Positions 26,969-36,342 of a stretch of DNA of 64,000 nt are shown one piece after another. The stretch comes from Pseudobacteriovorax sp. (GTDB lineage: Bacteria > Bdellovibrionota_B > Oligoflexia > Oligoflexales > Oligoflexaceae). Under the pieces are notes generated by a model. It was not told the origin of the DNA and made no database searches. It saw only the letters and a list, made by a program, of their open reading frames with translations. Every line of letters starts with the position of its first letter. Within the stretch, counting starts at the first letter, position 1. The position numbers and the translations under genes were made by a program. The stretch lies in NCBI GenBank assembly GCA_013215145.1, contig JABSRP010000018.1, positions 1 through 64,000 of the forward strand, in the 5' to 3' direction.

Positions 26969-29365
26969 ATGGTTCATCGGATCCCGGCTTTTCGTTTTGA
27001 TCTATCTCCAGGCACTTCAGTAGTCTATATCAAGATGCAAAGTGAAGGACCGATTCAATTTGATCTTGGTCTTTGGACGGAGCCAGAGTTTTACGAAAAC
27101 AAGGCCTCAACCTATATTTTTATCGCCAGCTTTTTTGGCTTTCTCATCGTGATGCTGCTTTACAATACTTTCTTATCATTTTCCCTGCGTAGTTCCTCTT
27201 ACACAGTCTATGCTGGCTATATTTTCATTGCTTGTATCAATAATCTTTCCTACGTAGGATTCGTTCAGCAGATTTTCCCTGATATGGTCTGGTGGCATAA
27301 TGAAGGCTACTTAGTCTCGTCCGCTCTTGCAGCTGCCTTCGCCATGATTTTTAGCTTTCAGTTTTTAGACATGCAAAAGCGCATGCGTCCGATGTATTGG
27401 ATGCTCATAGGGCTTCTCGCCTTATCGATTATATGCCTTGTCTTGATTCCATTCAGTTACCGCCTTTCAGCAACACTTGTGGTACTCATGACCTTGAGCT
27501 GTAGCATTTTATTACTGCTAGCTGGAATCATTTCAAGCACAACGCGATTTCGACCCGCCTATTTCTATACTGCTGCCTGGGCAACTCTCAATATTGGTGT
27601 CCTTATACGCATGCTGGCGCTTTATGGCATTCTGCCTGTGAATCTATTCACGGAATGGGGACAGTTTGTTGGGACATCGCTTGAGGTCGTCATTCTATCG
27701 CTGGCTATGGCTGACAAAACCAGGTATCTGCAAGAGCGCGCCGAAGCGAAGATTCAAACCCTCAACCGCGACCTAAAGGCACAAAATGAAGAGATCAGCG
27801 ATCTAAATCGTAATCTCGAACAAAAGGTCACAGAAAAAACGGAAAATATCCGCTCTATTTTGAAATCTATAGAGATGGGTGTCTTTACGATCGATAGCAA
27901 GCAAAGGATCGAGCTAGAGTTTTCGGCCTATCTAACTAAGATTCTGTCGGAAAGCTCCTTAGTGGGGATGACCCTAGAGGATGCCTTTCTTAACCGACTA
28001 TCCCTGGGTGTCGATGAAAAGGCCACTCTAAAAGCTTCTATAGCTGCGATACTTGGTGAACCAGAACTAGCCTACGATCTAAATCGCGATCATTTGAAAA
28101 ACCGTTTTGAGCTTATCCAAAAAAATCAGCGTCGTTTACTTCAAGTCGATTGGAATAGCATCGTTCACAATGGTATTGTCCAGCGTATGCTTATCGTCAT
28201 CAAAGATGTGACAGAAATGAAGGAACTCGAGAAAAAATCAGTACAGCAAGGATTAGAGCTGCAGTACATCTCCGAATTGATTGCAATCGACTCCGATCGC
28301 TGTCACGAGTTCTTCAAAGCTGTTGGAAATTTCACGGCGGAAAACCGTCGGCTAATAGAAGGCTGCCTTAGCTTTGACGAAGACGTCATCAAAATTCTAT
28401 TTATCAACATGCATACCATGAAAGGAATGGCTCGCTCTTTTGACTTCAAGCGCCTCAGCAATCTACTACACAACGCTGAGCAGTGGCTTGCAGAGGTTCA
28501 GCAAAGACAAAGACCTTGGGACCAGGCACAGATCCGAGACAAACAGGAGCAAATCGAAACAGAGTTACAAAACTATCGTCACATTAACTACGAATTGTTA
28601 GGCCGAGACTCCAACCTCCAGACCGAAGTTAGATTTAGCAGAGATCAAGGCGAGACGATTCTCGAAGCTTTGGAGTCAAACAGTCACCTCATTTTCGAGC
28701 ATCAAACCTTCAGCGAACTCCATAGGCTTCTCGTTCAAAAGCTTTTCCAGCCACTGAAATCCATAGTCGAAAGAGAGGCTAAAGAACTCGGTCGTTTGGC
28801 CAGGGAACTTCATAAACTTCCGCCTGACTTAAAAGTGACGGGCGATTCCATCCTAATGTCAGTTGGTGGACAGGAATTGCTTCGCGATATCTTGCTTCAT
28901 CTGCTCAGAAATTCCATGGATCATGGCTTAGAAGAACCCAGCTTACGCAAAATCTATCGAAAACCCGAAAAAGGCCTGATCGAAATCCATGTGAAGGATT
29001 GCGGCGAAAACCTGCAGATCCTTTATCGCGATGATGGACAAGGACTAAACATGGGAGCCATCGCAGAAATTGCAAAGATCCAAGGCCTCTTGGATAATGA
29101 TCGCCATTTGCAGGAAGAAGAACTCGCCGCCATGATTTTCGAACCTGGATTCACCACCACCCAGAGGGTGTCTCAGATTTCAGGTCGCGGCGTTGGTATG
29201 AGCGCCGTCCGTAATTATCTTGAAGACTGCGGCGAAGCCATCGAGGTTATCATACACGATAACACTGCTGCCTTGGCAGGTTTTCGGCTATTCACCTTCA
29301 ATATCCGTATCCCCCAGCGCTTCTATGTACAGCAAAATACTAGCGCGAGGAAGGCTGCGAGCTGA
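26969..29365 (+). CDS. 7TMR-DISM histidine kinase, main part (7TM-PAS-Hpt-HATPase)
   Basis: A 798-aa frame from an internal ATG; the true gene continues from 26563 through the G-run. The order is the rest of the ectodomain (about 1-40), seven membrane helices (about 48-235, starting YIFIASFFGFLIVMLLYNTF), a coiled coil (250-290), a PAS-like domain (IRSILKSIEMGVFTID near 292), Hpt with FINMHTMKGMAR and phospho-acceptor His482, and a CheA-type HATPase with HLLRNSMDHG, DDGQGLN and SGRGVGMSAV. It senses an unknown envelope ligand and phosphorylates a remote partner. No receiver domain is adjacent. Confidence 0.85.
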   Translation: MVHRIPAFRFDLSPGTSVVYIKMQSEGPIQFDLGLWTEPEFYENKASTYIFIASFFGFLIVMLLYNTFLSFSLRSSSYTVYAGYIFIACINNLSYVGFVQQIFPDMVWWHNEGYLVSSALAAAFAMIFSFQFLDMQKRMRPMYWMLIGLLALSIICLVLIPFSYRLSATLVVLMTLSCSILLLLAGIISSTTRFRPAYFYTAAWATLNIGVLIRMLALYGILPVNLFTEWGQFVGTSLEVVILSLAMADKTRYLQERAEAKIQTLNRDLKAQNEEISDLNRNLEQKVTEKTENIRSILKSIEMGVFTIDSKQRIELEFSAYLTKILSESSLVGMTLEDAFLNRLSLGVDEKATLKASIAAILGEPELAYDLNRDHLKNRFELIQKNQRRLLQVDWNSIVHNGIVQRMLIVIKDVTEMKELEKKSVQQGLELQYISELIAIDSDRCHEFFKAVGNFTAENRRLIEGCLSFDEDVIKILFINMHTMKGMARSFDFKRLSNLLHNAEQWLAEVQQRQRPWDQAQIRDKQEQIETELQNYRHINYELLGRDSNLQTEVRFSRDQGETILEALESNSHLIFEHQTFSELHRLLVQKLFQPLKSIVEREAKELGRLARELHKLPPDLKVTGDSILMSVGGQELLRDILLHLLRNSMDHGLEEPSLRKIYRKPEKGLIEIHVKDCGENLQILYRDDGQGLNMGAIAEIAKIQGLLDNDRHLQEEELAAMIFEPGFTTTQRVSQISGRGVGMSAVRNYLEDCGEAIEVIIHDNTAALAGFRLFTFNIRIPQRFYVQQNTSARKAAS

Positions 29366-29560
29366 TTAGCTAATGTAAGTCCCACCATATTCCTTATACA
29401 AATACACAAAGGCAAGGACCCACATCAGTGTTACCAAAACAGCAAGGGGCCAGCGCAACGATTTACGAGGCGCCAGCTGAGCTATTTTCGCGGCCGCCGC
29501 CATGCCGATGACCGCACCAGCAAATCCAGCAAAAAAGAGATCATGCCAAGGAGATTCCAT
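29366..29560 (-). CDS. Small two-helix membrane protein (64 aa)
   Basis: A 64-aa protein with two hydrophobic helices, FFAGFAGAVIGMAAAAKI (9-26) and PLAVLVTLMWVLAFVYLY (38-55), joined by a basic loop (APRKSLRW) that should face the cytoplasm. AAGGGG lies five bases before the ATG. It ends one base after the kinase stop on the opposite strand. Function unknown. Confidence 0.6.
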   Translation of the reverse strand: MESPWHDLFFAGFAGAVIGMAAAAKIAQLAPRKSLRWPLAVLVTLMWVLAFVYLYKEYGGTYIS

Positions 29561-29591
29561 TCTAGCCCCTTAATGGGTTGAAACAAGACAC

Positions 29592-31091
29592 TTAAGTCGA
29601 TGACAGTTGGGCCAATTCCCTTTTAGCCAGCATCTCGATCCGAGCCTGATCGGTTTTCAAGGCAAGCTTCAAGGACTTTCGCGCCTCAGCCTTGTTTCCC
29701 AGTCGCCGGTAAGCTTGACCCAAAAATAGGTGAGCCCAGTCCTTTGATGACTCGTCGGACGGATCCTCTAGGGCAACGACAGCGCGAAACTGCTCAATGG
29801 ACCTCTCCAAAGTATTAGACGCTAAGTAGGCGCGCCCCCTCGCAATGTGAACTAAGTCTAAATAAGCTCTAGAAAACCCCTCCGCCTTTGCATCCATGTT
29901 CTTTTTAATCTCCTGTAAGGTTAGAAGGCTTTTTTGGGGCTCTAGCCGCTCGATCTGATTATTCGCTAACTTCAAGTCGATATGGATTTGTTGAAAGGGT
30001 TTTTCAAGCCACTCTTCAGCGCTATCAGAGGTGGAGATATCTGCATCTTCTAGCGATGCAAAACAGGTTTTTGCCTCTTTCAGCTGATTCTGATAAGCCA
30101 TGCTAATGCACATATTCCAGTATGCCTCGGCGTAGACATAACTTTCGCGCCCCTTTTTTGTGCCCTCCAACTTTTTCATGACAGACCGAGATAGGGTCAC
30201 CACCGAGGCAAATTGATCGTTGAGGATTAAAGCCTTAGCCATGGTATTACGGATGCGTTGCGAGGGAACTAAAAACCCTTTAGACTCGGCTCTAGCAATC
30301 GTTTTCGGTAAAAGCTTAAGTGCGGCTTCGATCCGACCAGTCTTGTAGTAGGTGTAGGCCAGCATATGTTGGGCGGAAAAGTTATTGGGATAGGCCTTCA
30401 GAAACTCTAACAGCACAGCCTCACCCCCAGCAAAGTCTTCCTCAAAAAACAATAGCATTTGAGCGCGGAATACCTGAGCCTCGGCACGCAGCAACACCCC
30501 TTGTGTCGCCGTCCTTTGGATAAAATCAAGTCCCTGAGAGCGATTGCCATCGGTAGCCAGAAAAGCTGTCACAAAAGAAGGAAGAGCAGCCGCATAGTAA
30601 TCGAACATGCCAACGCCGATATAGGCGTCCCAGTAGTCAGTTTTTTTCTCTATCACTTTTTGAAGGTTCTTGTAGCCTTTGTTCCCGTAGTAAAGAGCAG
30701 ACATCCAGTTGCGGCTTAGCAAGTGATAGCGACCGAGAGCTCCATAGGCCGCCCCCAAGTAAAATAAGGCTTCGGGATCGTCTTCTGTTTTATCGAGCCA
30801 ATCGTCAGCCAGATCGATAGCCTTTTCCGCATTATCCCGCAACCCCTCAGCGGCCACCTCATTCTCGTTGTCGAACAAAAACTGCCAAAAGAAAATACCC
30901 GTTCGCAGAAAGTACCCCGCGGGATGTTTCGGGTGAGATTGGATCACGGACTGGAAGGCCTCATCAGCCTTTTTAAATTCAAAATCGTAGCCATATTGGA
31001 TTCCCTTGGCAATCTGCTGATCATTAGGGGCAGCATACGATTGACCTAGCGCAGCTAGAAAACTCACAAGTAAAAGCAGTTGTTTGATCAT
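29592..31091 (-). CDS. Secreted tetratricopeptide-repeat protein
   Basis: A 499-aa exported helical-repeat protein. The ATG at 31091 (AGGGG four bases upstream) gives a signal peptide MIKQLLLLVSFLAALGQSYA. An upstream in-frame extension to 31310 is not believed. TPR-like units span the whole length: ADEAFQSVIQSHPKHPAGYF near 40-60, DPEALFYLGAAYGALGRYHL near 110-130, NFSAQHMLAYTYYKTGRIEA, and at the end WAHLFLGQAYRRLGNKAEAR. TPRs are protein-protein scaffolds; the partner is unknown. It is divergent from the DUF1615 gene. Confidence 0.75.
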   Translation of the reverse strand: MIKQLLLLVSFLAALGQSYAAPNDQQIAKGIQYGYDFEFKKADEAFQSVIQSHPKHPAGYFLRTGIFFWQFLFDNENEVAAEGLRDNAEKAIDLADDWLDKTEDDPEALFYLGAAYGALGRYHLLSRNWMSALYYGNKGYKNLQKVIEKKTDYWDAYIGVGMFDYYAAALPSFVTAFLATDGNRSQGLDFIQRTATQGVLLRAEAQVFRAQMLLFFEEDFAGGEAVLLEFLKAYPNNFSAQHMLAYTYYKTGRIEAALKLLPKTIARAESKGFLVPSQRIRNTMAKALILNDQFASVVTLSRSVMKKLEGTKKGRESYVYAEAYWNMCISMAYQNQLKEAKTCFASLEDADISTSDSAEEWLEKPFQQIHIDLKLANNQIERLEPQKSLLTLQEIKKNMDAKAEGFSRAYLDLVHIARGRAYLASNTLERSIEQFRAVVALEDPSDESSKDWAHLFLGQAYRRLGNKAEARKSLKLALKTDQARIEMLAKRELAQLSST

Positions 31092-31233
31092 GGAACCCCT
31101 CATCGCTATCAGTTCTTTGTTGAAACCATTGCATCCGTTATAGCTTTCGGCATGATATCCAATATTGGCTAGGAAAGACAGGCAAGACTGTGGTATGGAC
31201 TCAATGTCAGTAAGACCTACAAAGGACGACAAC

Positions 31234-32388
31234 ATGTCATTTAGGGCGTACAGGCAAGCAAGCATATACGGGCTATTAGCCGTGCTGATTGGAGCTTGCA
31301 GCCTTATCAATCGGAGCGAGCCACCTAAATCCTATGTCAGCTTCGCAACCGTCAAAAGCAAAATCCCTACCCATGTGAAACAACGTAGCGATTGGGCACA
31401 GGCCGTGAAAGAGGGGATCGAACTAACGGGAAAGCCCTTGAGTTTAGAGCGCATTTGCGCGGTTGTCGCCATCATTGAGCAGGAATCGGGCTTCAAGGCT
31501 AACCCCCGTGTCAGCCAGCTACCGAAGATCGTTAGCCGCGGCATTAAGGAAAAACTCAAGCCCCTCGGGCCTCTTGCAGACCCAGCATGGGAGGCGATTC
31601 AATCTACCACCATACCGAGTACCAATACGAGTTTTGGTGAGCGCATCAACCAGCTCAAAACAGAACGTGACTTAGACTTACTTTTCGACGAACTGACCGA
31701 TACCTTTGCCGCATCCTTGCCAAGATCATTTGCGATCTCCACAGCCCTTAGTCGTTTGCTTGGTCGCGGCGATCTCAGACAGTTAAACCCGATAAGGACA
31801 GCAGGATCCATGCAAGTTCGTGTCGCCTTCGCCAAAGAGTTACTTAGCCGTGAGGGTATGACCGATCGCGCCATCCGCGACTACCTATACACGATCAAAG
31901 GTGGAGTTCGGGTCGGTACAGCTAGACTTCTTGGTTACCGTGCTTCGTACGATAACATTATCTATCGATTTGCCGACTACAATTCGGGCATGTACAGCTC
32001 GCGCAATGCGGCCTTTCAAAAACTCCTCACCGATATCACCGGTCTGCGATTGAGACGAGACGGAGACCTGCTCACCTATCGCAAGGATGGTAGTATCGAC
32101 GGCCGGACCACCCAATCGAAAAAGGCAGCATTAACCTTCGCCAAGGCCAATCATTCATGGATTTGGCTAGCTAAGTACAATCTAAGGCAGGAAAAGACTT
32201 ATGACTTTGAAAGGTCAAACCTTTGGCGTCAAGTGAGAAAAAGCTGGCAGACGACGTTTGAAAAACAGCCTCCTTATGCCATCATGCCAAGGGTGGTGAT
32301 TGTTTCACCAAAACTCAACGGCAATAAATCAACCGCATGGTTTGCCAACAATGTGGTGCGTCGGTACAAGCGTTGCCGCAACCAATAG
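31234..32388 (+). CDS. DUF1615 lipoprotein, lytic-transglycosylase-like
   Basis: A 384-aa lipoprotein. The ATG at 31234 has AAAGGA seven bases upstream, and the lipobox is LLAVLIGAC. The DUF1615 domain has ICAVVAIIEQESGF near 72-85, where Glu matches the catalytic position of lysozyme-like lytic transglycosylases, then TAGSMQVRVAFAK near 190 and FADYNSGMYSSRNAAFQ near 250. The arrangement (E-S-G-F, then S-M-Q-V, then Y-N-x-G) is that of SLT enzymes, so it probably cuts peptidoglycan in the periplasm. That function is family inference. It converges with the AraC gene. Confidence 0.8.
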   Translation: MSFRAYRQASIYGLLAVLIGACSLINRSEPPKSYVSFATVKSKIPTHVKQRSDWAQAVKEGIELTGKPLSLERICAVVAIIEQESGFKANPRVSQLPKIVSRGIKEKLKPLGPLADPAWEAIQSTTIPSTNTSFGERINQLKTERDLDLLFDELTDTFAASLPRSFAISTALSRLLGRGDLRQLNPIRTAGSMQVRVAFAKELLSREGMTDRAIRDYLYTIKGGVRVGTARLLGYRASYDNIIYRFADYNSGMYSSRNAAFQKLLTDITGLRLRRDGDLLTYRKDGSIDGRTTQSKKAALTFAKANHSWIWLAKYNLRQEKTYDFERSNLWRQVRKSWQTTFEKQPPYAIMPRVVIVSPKLNGNKSTAWFANNVVRRYKRCRNQ

Positions 32389-32396
32389 CAGTGCCA

Positions 32397-33266
32397 TCAA
32401 GCACGTCCATTGCTTCTCGGGGCCACGCCGAATTCATTTTTAAAGGCATGACTAAAGGCTGCTGCATCGGAGTACCCCACTAAGGCGGCGATATCATCGA
32501 TACTTAATTTGGGGTCTCGAACAAGTTTACTGGCCTCCTGCAGACGTCGCGAGCGGATGTACTGCATAGGCGATACTCCGTAGGCAGATCGAAATATTTT
32601 TGTAATCGTGGGCTGCGACTTGCCAAAGTAATCTACCAGATCTTTGTTAGTCAGCCGTCGGAATAGATTCGATTCAATCTTACGTTTGATGGTCATTGCC
32701 AGATCTTTGTCGGCATCATGGATGGTGGTCGAGGCAGCGCCATGGGCGTTGGCAATCAAATCATCAAAAAACGCTGCAAAATACAACTGCAAAACAAAAT
32801 GCCCAGGGGGAGATTTGGAGACAAATCGATGAACCACATTATCGATACACTCGGTTTGAAATAGGGATCGTTTAAAAGACATGGGCTCTTGCCGTTCAGA
32901 TAAGCTGATTTGATCACCATACTCCACCTTCAACTGGCGACACAGGGATTCAAAGTAATTGGGTGTAGGATATAAAGCTAAGGTATCATATATCCGTGAT
33001 TCTGAGCGATCATTGTGCCGAAGTCCTGCGGGTAAGAAAAAAACATCATTCTCGTCAATCATGAATGATTTCCCTGATGATTCGATTTCGATGGACATAC
33101 GGGTCCCAAACCGCGGTAACACAAACATGGGTCGATCATGAGCATGAAAATCTTTATAGAAAGCGATGCATCGCTCGTAAGCTAATCCAACCGTATCAAA
33201 ATCAAGGATCAGTTGACCTAACATGGCGCCATCAGGTTGGCTTTCAAACCCTTCCATAGGGTTCAC
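32397..33266 (-). CDS. AraC family transcriptional regulator
   Basis: A 289-aa regulator. An N-terminal cupin-like ligand domain (about 15-180, with DRPMFVLPRFGTRM and ENDVFFLPAGLRH) is followed by a C-terminal AraC/XylS DNA-binding domain with two helix-turn-helices (LTNKDLVDYFGKSQPTITKI and IDDIAALVGYSDAAAFSHAF) and the family signature FKNEFGVAP. The ligand is unknown. It is divergent from the secreted protein gene at 33419, with ACATGTT repeats in the shared control region. Confidence 0.9.
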   Translation of the reverse strand: MNPMEGFESQPDGAMLGQLILDFDTVGLAYERCIAFYKDFHAHDRPMFVLPRFGTRMSIEIESSGKSFMIDENDVFFLPAGLRHNDRSESRIYDTLALYPTPNYFESLCRQLKVEYGDQISLSERQEPMSFKRSLFQTECIDNVVHRFVSKSPPGHFVLQLYFAAFFDDLIANAHGAASTTIHDADKDLAMTIKRKIESNLFRRLTNKDLVDYFGKSQPTITKIFRSAYGVSPMQYIRSRRLQEASKLVRDPKLSIDDIAALVGYSDAAAFSHAFKNEFGVAPRSNGRA

Positions 33267-33329
33267 TTTCTAAGGTCATGTAGTTTTTTCCGCCTATTAT
33301 TCGGTAATTATCCATGGCTTTTGCCTATC

Positions 33330-33356
33330 ACATGTTTTTTTTCCATACAACATGTT
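33330..33356. promoter_or_regulatory. Direct repeats between AraC and divergent gene
   Basis: ACATGTT occurs at 33330-33336 and again at 33350-33356, 20 bp apart (about two helical turns), in the space between the AraC gene and the gene at 33419. AraC proteins often bind direct repeats about 21 bp apart. The repeats are short and the link is a guess. Confidence 0.25.
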
Positions 33357-33418
33357 CTAAGTCCAATGTTTGCCATAGAGTTGCTCCAGTATACATTAAC
33401 AAAACTAAGGAGAAACCC

Positions 33419-34030
33419 ATGTTCCACAACGGTATAAAATTTTTGAAAGAAATCGTTCTGCTGAGCGCGATGTTACCTTTGAGCCAGGTCAGCTTCGCTG
33501 ACACTTCTGTCCTTCAATTAGATAGCCTTGGTTCGCAAGCGCTGGGTGTCGATAGAGGCGAGATCGCACTATGGAACCATGCAAAGATCGATGACGACGG
33601 ATTTCAATTGCTTATCCGTGATCGCCGCCACCCCATCACTTCCGCCACCGACCAAGTGATTATTCGCATCAGCTCAGCAATAAATGGCTGCTATTTCGCG
33701 TTACCTGGAAGCGACATGGCTCTGTTTGGAATCGTAGGTGGCACACGCTGTCAGCTACAATCACGCACAGGATATATCAGGTTTCAAAGAGATGAAAGCT
33801 TCACCCCAATCAAGTTTAATTTCAACCAAAGCTCAGAAGACATCACGATTCCAGCAGACGCCGAGATATTGGAATTCTATCTCGTAGACGATGTTAAACA
33901 ACAATCATCATGCCGGATCAGCTATTCAGGAACGTACCCGTCGTATGTCTGTGGAGAGCCCCTGGGCGCAACAGAGACAGTTTACGTTTCCAATTTTGGT
34001 ACAAACTATCAGATTGCCTTGGAAAGGTAG
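33419..34030 (+). CDS. Secreted protein of unknown function
   Basis: A 203-aa exported protein. The ATG at 33419 has AAGGAG six bases upstream, and the signal peptide ends near VSFA. The mature part looks beta-rich (VIIRISSAINGCYFALPG, GYIRFQRDESF, EILEFYLVDD) and has four Cys, likely two disulfides. I do not recognise the family. It is divergent from the AraC gene at 33266, which may control it. Confidence 0.6.
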   Translation: MFHNGIKFLKEIVLLSAMLPLSQVSFADTSVLQLDSLGSQALGVDRGEIALWNHAKIDDDGFQLLIRDRRHPITSATDQVIIRISSAINGCYFALPGSDMALFGIVGGTRCQLQSRTGYIRFQRDESFTPIKFNFNQSSEDITIPADAEILEFYLVDDVKQQSSCRISYSGTYPSYVCGEPLGATETVYVSNFGTNYQIALER

Positions 34031-34219
34031 TTTCAAACGTCAGCGTCACCTCTGCCTAGGATCGCCCTGGGCTCTTAGACCAGAATGAGTGGCTGCGAAA
34101 GCCCGAAGACTGAGTCATGCTACCATACATAATCATGAGTCTCTTCCGATAGACAGTTGCATTTGCCCATAAAATAACGGTAGATTTGCCCAACATCATT
34201 TGGCAGAGGAATCAAAGCA

Positions 34220-35275
34220 TTGACGTCCATCGTTCGAAACTTTCTCAAATCATTCGACATTCCCAAGCGAGATCTGACGCGCTATGACGAGTCGGAGTTA
34301 AGCGAGGGACTCGAGGCTGAGTTTCAGCTTCCCGAAACCTTCCGAAATGTAGCACGTAGCTTAATGCTGGTTCAGAATACTAAAAAGCCGATGATCATAA
34401 ATCCTTGTCTATATATTCTGGCGGCAGACCATGGGATCGCAGATCAGGGTTACTGCCTGCAACCCCAAGTATTTAGTCGTAATTATTTGCAGAAGTCAGC
34501 GGAAGGAAAGTCCTCAGTCAATACCTTTACCCGGCAGCATCGTATTGATCTCAAGCTAGTAGACTTAGGACTGAAGCAGGCTATTAGTCATCCCAAAGTT
34601 ACTCCGCGAAGGCTTGCTGATGCCAATGGAGACTTTTCCATCAACCCGGCCCTCACTGCCGACCAACTTCAGCGTTGCCTAAATATTGGAAGAGACCTAG
34701 TCAAATCCAGATTACGGCATGCCAGTGTACTTGGTCTGTCCTTAACTGGCTCGGGAGGCGAGATTGCCTCACTCATGCTGTTATCGCGATTAGCGGATAT
34801 CCCATTAGAGCAGCTATTTTCAAAAGGCGATATGCTACGGCAACCGGAAAGCCAGTTAAAAGAGTTGGTACAAGTCAGTAACAATATTCAAAAAGATAAG
34901 ACCAATATCGAACAGGAGCTGCTACAGTTTGCAGGCTTTGAGATGGTGGCAGCCATAGGCTTTATCCTTCAGGCCAGCTTGCAAAAATCCCTAGTGGTGA
35001 TCGACGATAGCACGGCATTGGTGATGGCCTGGATCACCTCTCTTCTTATGCCCACTGTGACACCAAGTATACTAGTAGCTAAATCGAACCGGTCACCAGC
35101 GGATAGCTACATTATCGAGCAGTTAGGGATATCTCCTTTATTAGGCCAAGACTTAAACCTGGCCTCTAGCCGTGGGTGCGCCTCTGCCCTGTCGTACCCC
35201 TTGCTGCAATCCACCTGCCTCTATATCAATGAGGTATTGGTTCAGCATCGTCAGCAAGTCCAAAACCTACAGTGA
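34220..35275 (+). CDS. CobT-like protein with altered active site
   Basis: A 351-aa protein resembling nicotinate-nucleotide-dimethylbenzimidazole phosphoribosyltransferase (CobT), which makes alpha-ribazole phosphate for the lower ligand of cobalamin. ILAADHGIADQG (about 70-81), SSVNTFTRQHRIDLKLVDLG and the C-terminal CASALSYPLLQ match the CobT layout. However, the usual GEMGIGNTT loop reads GLSLTGSGGEIAS, and the catalytic-base segment LGEGSGA reads LASSRGCAS, so both characteristic glutamates are gone. It may be catalytically dead or have a different substrate. No other cobalamin gene is nearby. The TTG start has a weak ribosome binding site. Confidence 0.65.
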   Translation: MTSIVRNFLKSFDIPKRDLTRYDESELSEGLEAEFQLPETFRNVARSLMLVQNTKKPMIINPCLYILAADHGIADQGYCLQPQVFSRNYLQKSAEGKSSVNTFTRQHRIDLKLVDLGLKQAISHPKVTPRRLADANGDFSINPALTADQLQRCLNIGRDLVKSRLRHASVLGLSLTGSGGEIASLMLLSRLADIPLEQLFSKGDMLRQPESQLKELVQVSNNIQKDKTNIEQELLQFAGFEMVAAIGFILQASLQKSLVVIDDSTALVMAWITSLLMPTVTPSILVAKSNRSPADSYIIEQLGISPLLGQDLNLASSRGCASALSYPLLQSTCLYINEVLVQHRQQVQNLQ

Positions 35276-35377
35276 AAAAAACTCATAGGCGAACCCCTCA
35301 ATGGCGTAAATCACAGCGCCTCGATCTGTGGTCGGTTGGCTAGCGGCTAACCTTGTTGCCATCATAAAAATACGCCA

Positions 35378-35392
35378 CAGGTCTAAGACCTG
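35378..35392. terminator. Short hairpin after CobT-like gene
   Basis: CAGGTC-taa-GACCTG is a perfect 6-bp stem between the two convergent genes. It has no T-run, so the terminator role is weakly supported. Confidence 0.3.
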
Positions 35393-35419
35393 CAGCGTTT
35401 GAATGACATCGTTTGGCTG

Positions 35420-36103
35420 TTAGTCTTCAAAAAACAACTCGCTAACCTCAAAAACGATCCACCATCCTTTTTCTTGGGTTTTGACAGCCTTGTAAGTGCC
35501 TTCAACACCTGTGGGTAGGCCACGATCGGCAAAGATCTCTGCTTTCTCTTTCAAGTTCTTCGGAACATCAAGGTAAGTCACCGTACGCCCATCGTAAGAT
35601 ACAAGGCGAAAATCGGCAGACTCTCCCCCAATGGCATAATCTCTCTCTAAGCGCCCAGATAGATAGCTTGGTCGACAATCACCAGTCTGAGGATTGTAGG
35701 TGGTCCCAGCTACTGGACAATCGCAGTAAGAGGCATTGCCCCAAACATTAATGTCCTTCGAGCAGGCTAATACCTCAGTGCGCGGAGTTTTGCACTGATG
35801 AGCAAACGTTACGGCTGTCAACTTTCCCGCGACCACATCTAGAAGATCCTTAATGCGCTGTAGGTCTGATAAACTAGACGTCGCCAAACAAATCGCAGTC
35901 TCCCCTTCGAGACCCCACTGATTGGTTTCAACATCAGCCACATTTCCATATCTTTGCTCGATCTCTACAATTTTTGTCACTTGTTTGTAGTTCTTATAAT
36001 CGATACCAGCCCCTAAGCTGGAAAAGTCCACTTGAACAAGTCGCGGAGCCGCAACTGCTGAGATACTTGCCAGTGTCAGGATCAAAGATAAAATGATTTT
36101 CAT
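35420..36103 (-). CDS. Secreted protein with Cys pairs, unknown function
   Basis: A 227-aa exported protein. The ATG at 36103 has GGAG seven bases upstream, and the signal peptide MKIILSLILTLASISAVAA is clear. The middle has four or more Cys (SYCDCPVAGTTYNPQTGDC near 125-145), like a small disulfide-bonded module, and the C-terminal part is beta-rich (YDGRTVTYLDVP, WWIVFEVSELFF). Not recognised as a known family. Confidence 0.6.
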   Translation of the reverse strand: MKIILSLILTLASISAVAAPRLVQVDFSSLGAGIDYKNYKQVTKIVEIEQRYGNVADVETNQWGLEGETAICLATSSLSDLQRIKDLLDVVAGKLTAVTFAHQCKTPRTEVLACSKDINVWGNASYCDCPVAGTTYNPQTGDCRPSYLSGRLERDYAIGGESADFRLVSYDGRTVTYLDVPKNLKEKAEIFADRGLPTGVEGTYKAVKTQEKGWWIVFEVSELFFED

Positions 36104-36342
36104 AGTTTAACTCCAAAAAATTTAAGTGTTTTAGCGAGAGGATCTCGCTGTCAGCGAAGTCTTAGCAAAGCATCCGGGGGAGCTAAAGCCTCAGCTCTTC
36201 CCTTGAGAAAAAACTGTACACTTGAGGAGAGCAAAGGTGATGTGAGGCAAACGGCAAGTGGGATACCCTATCCTATCCAGGCGATGCGTCCCCTTGTGGT
36301 ATACTAAGAACGAACTGGCAACCTATTTAGAGGCGTCGCTGC
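36104..36342. other. Intergenic region between divergent genes
   Basis: About 240 bases carrying the promoters of the 36103 and 36343 genes. No operator or RNA structure could be assigned. Confidence 0.3.
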
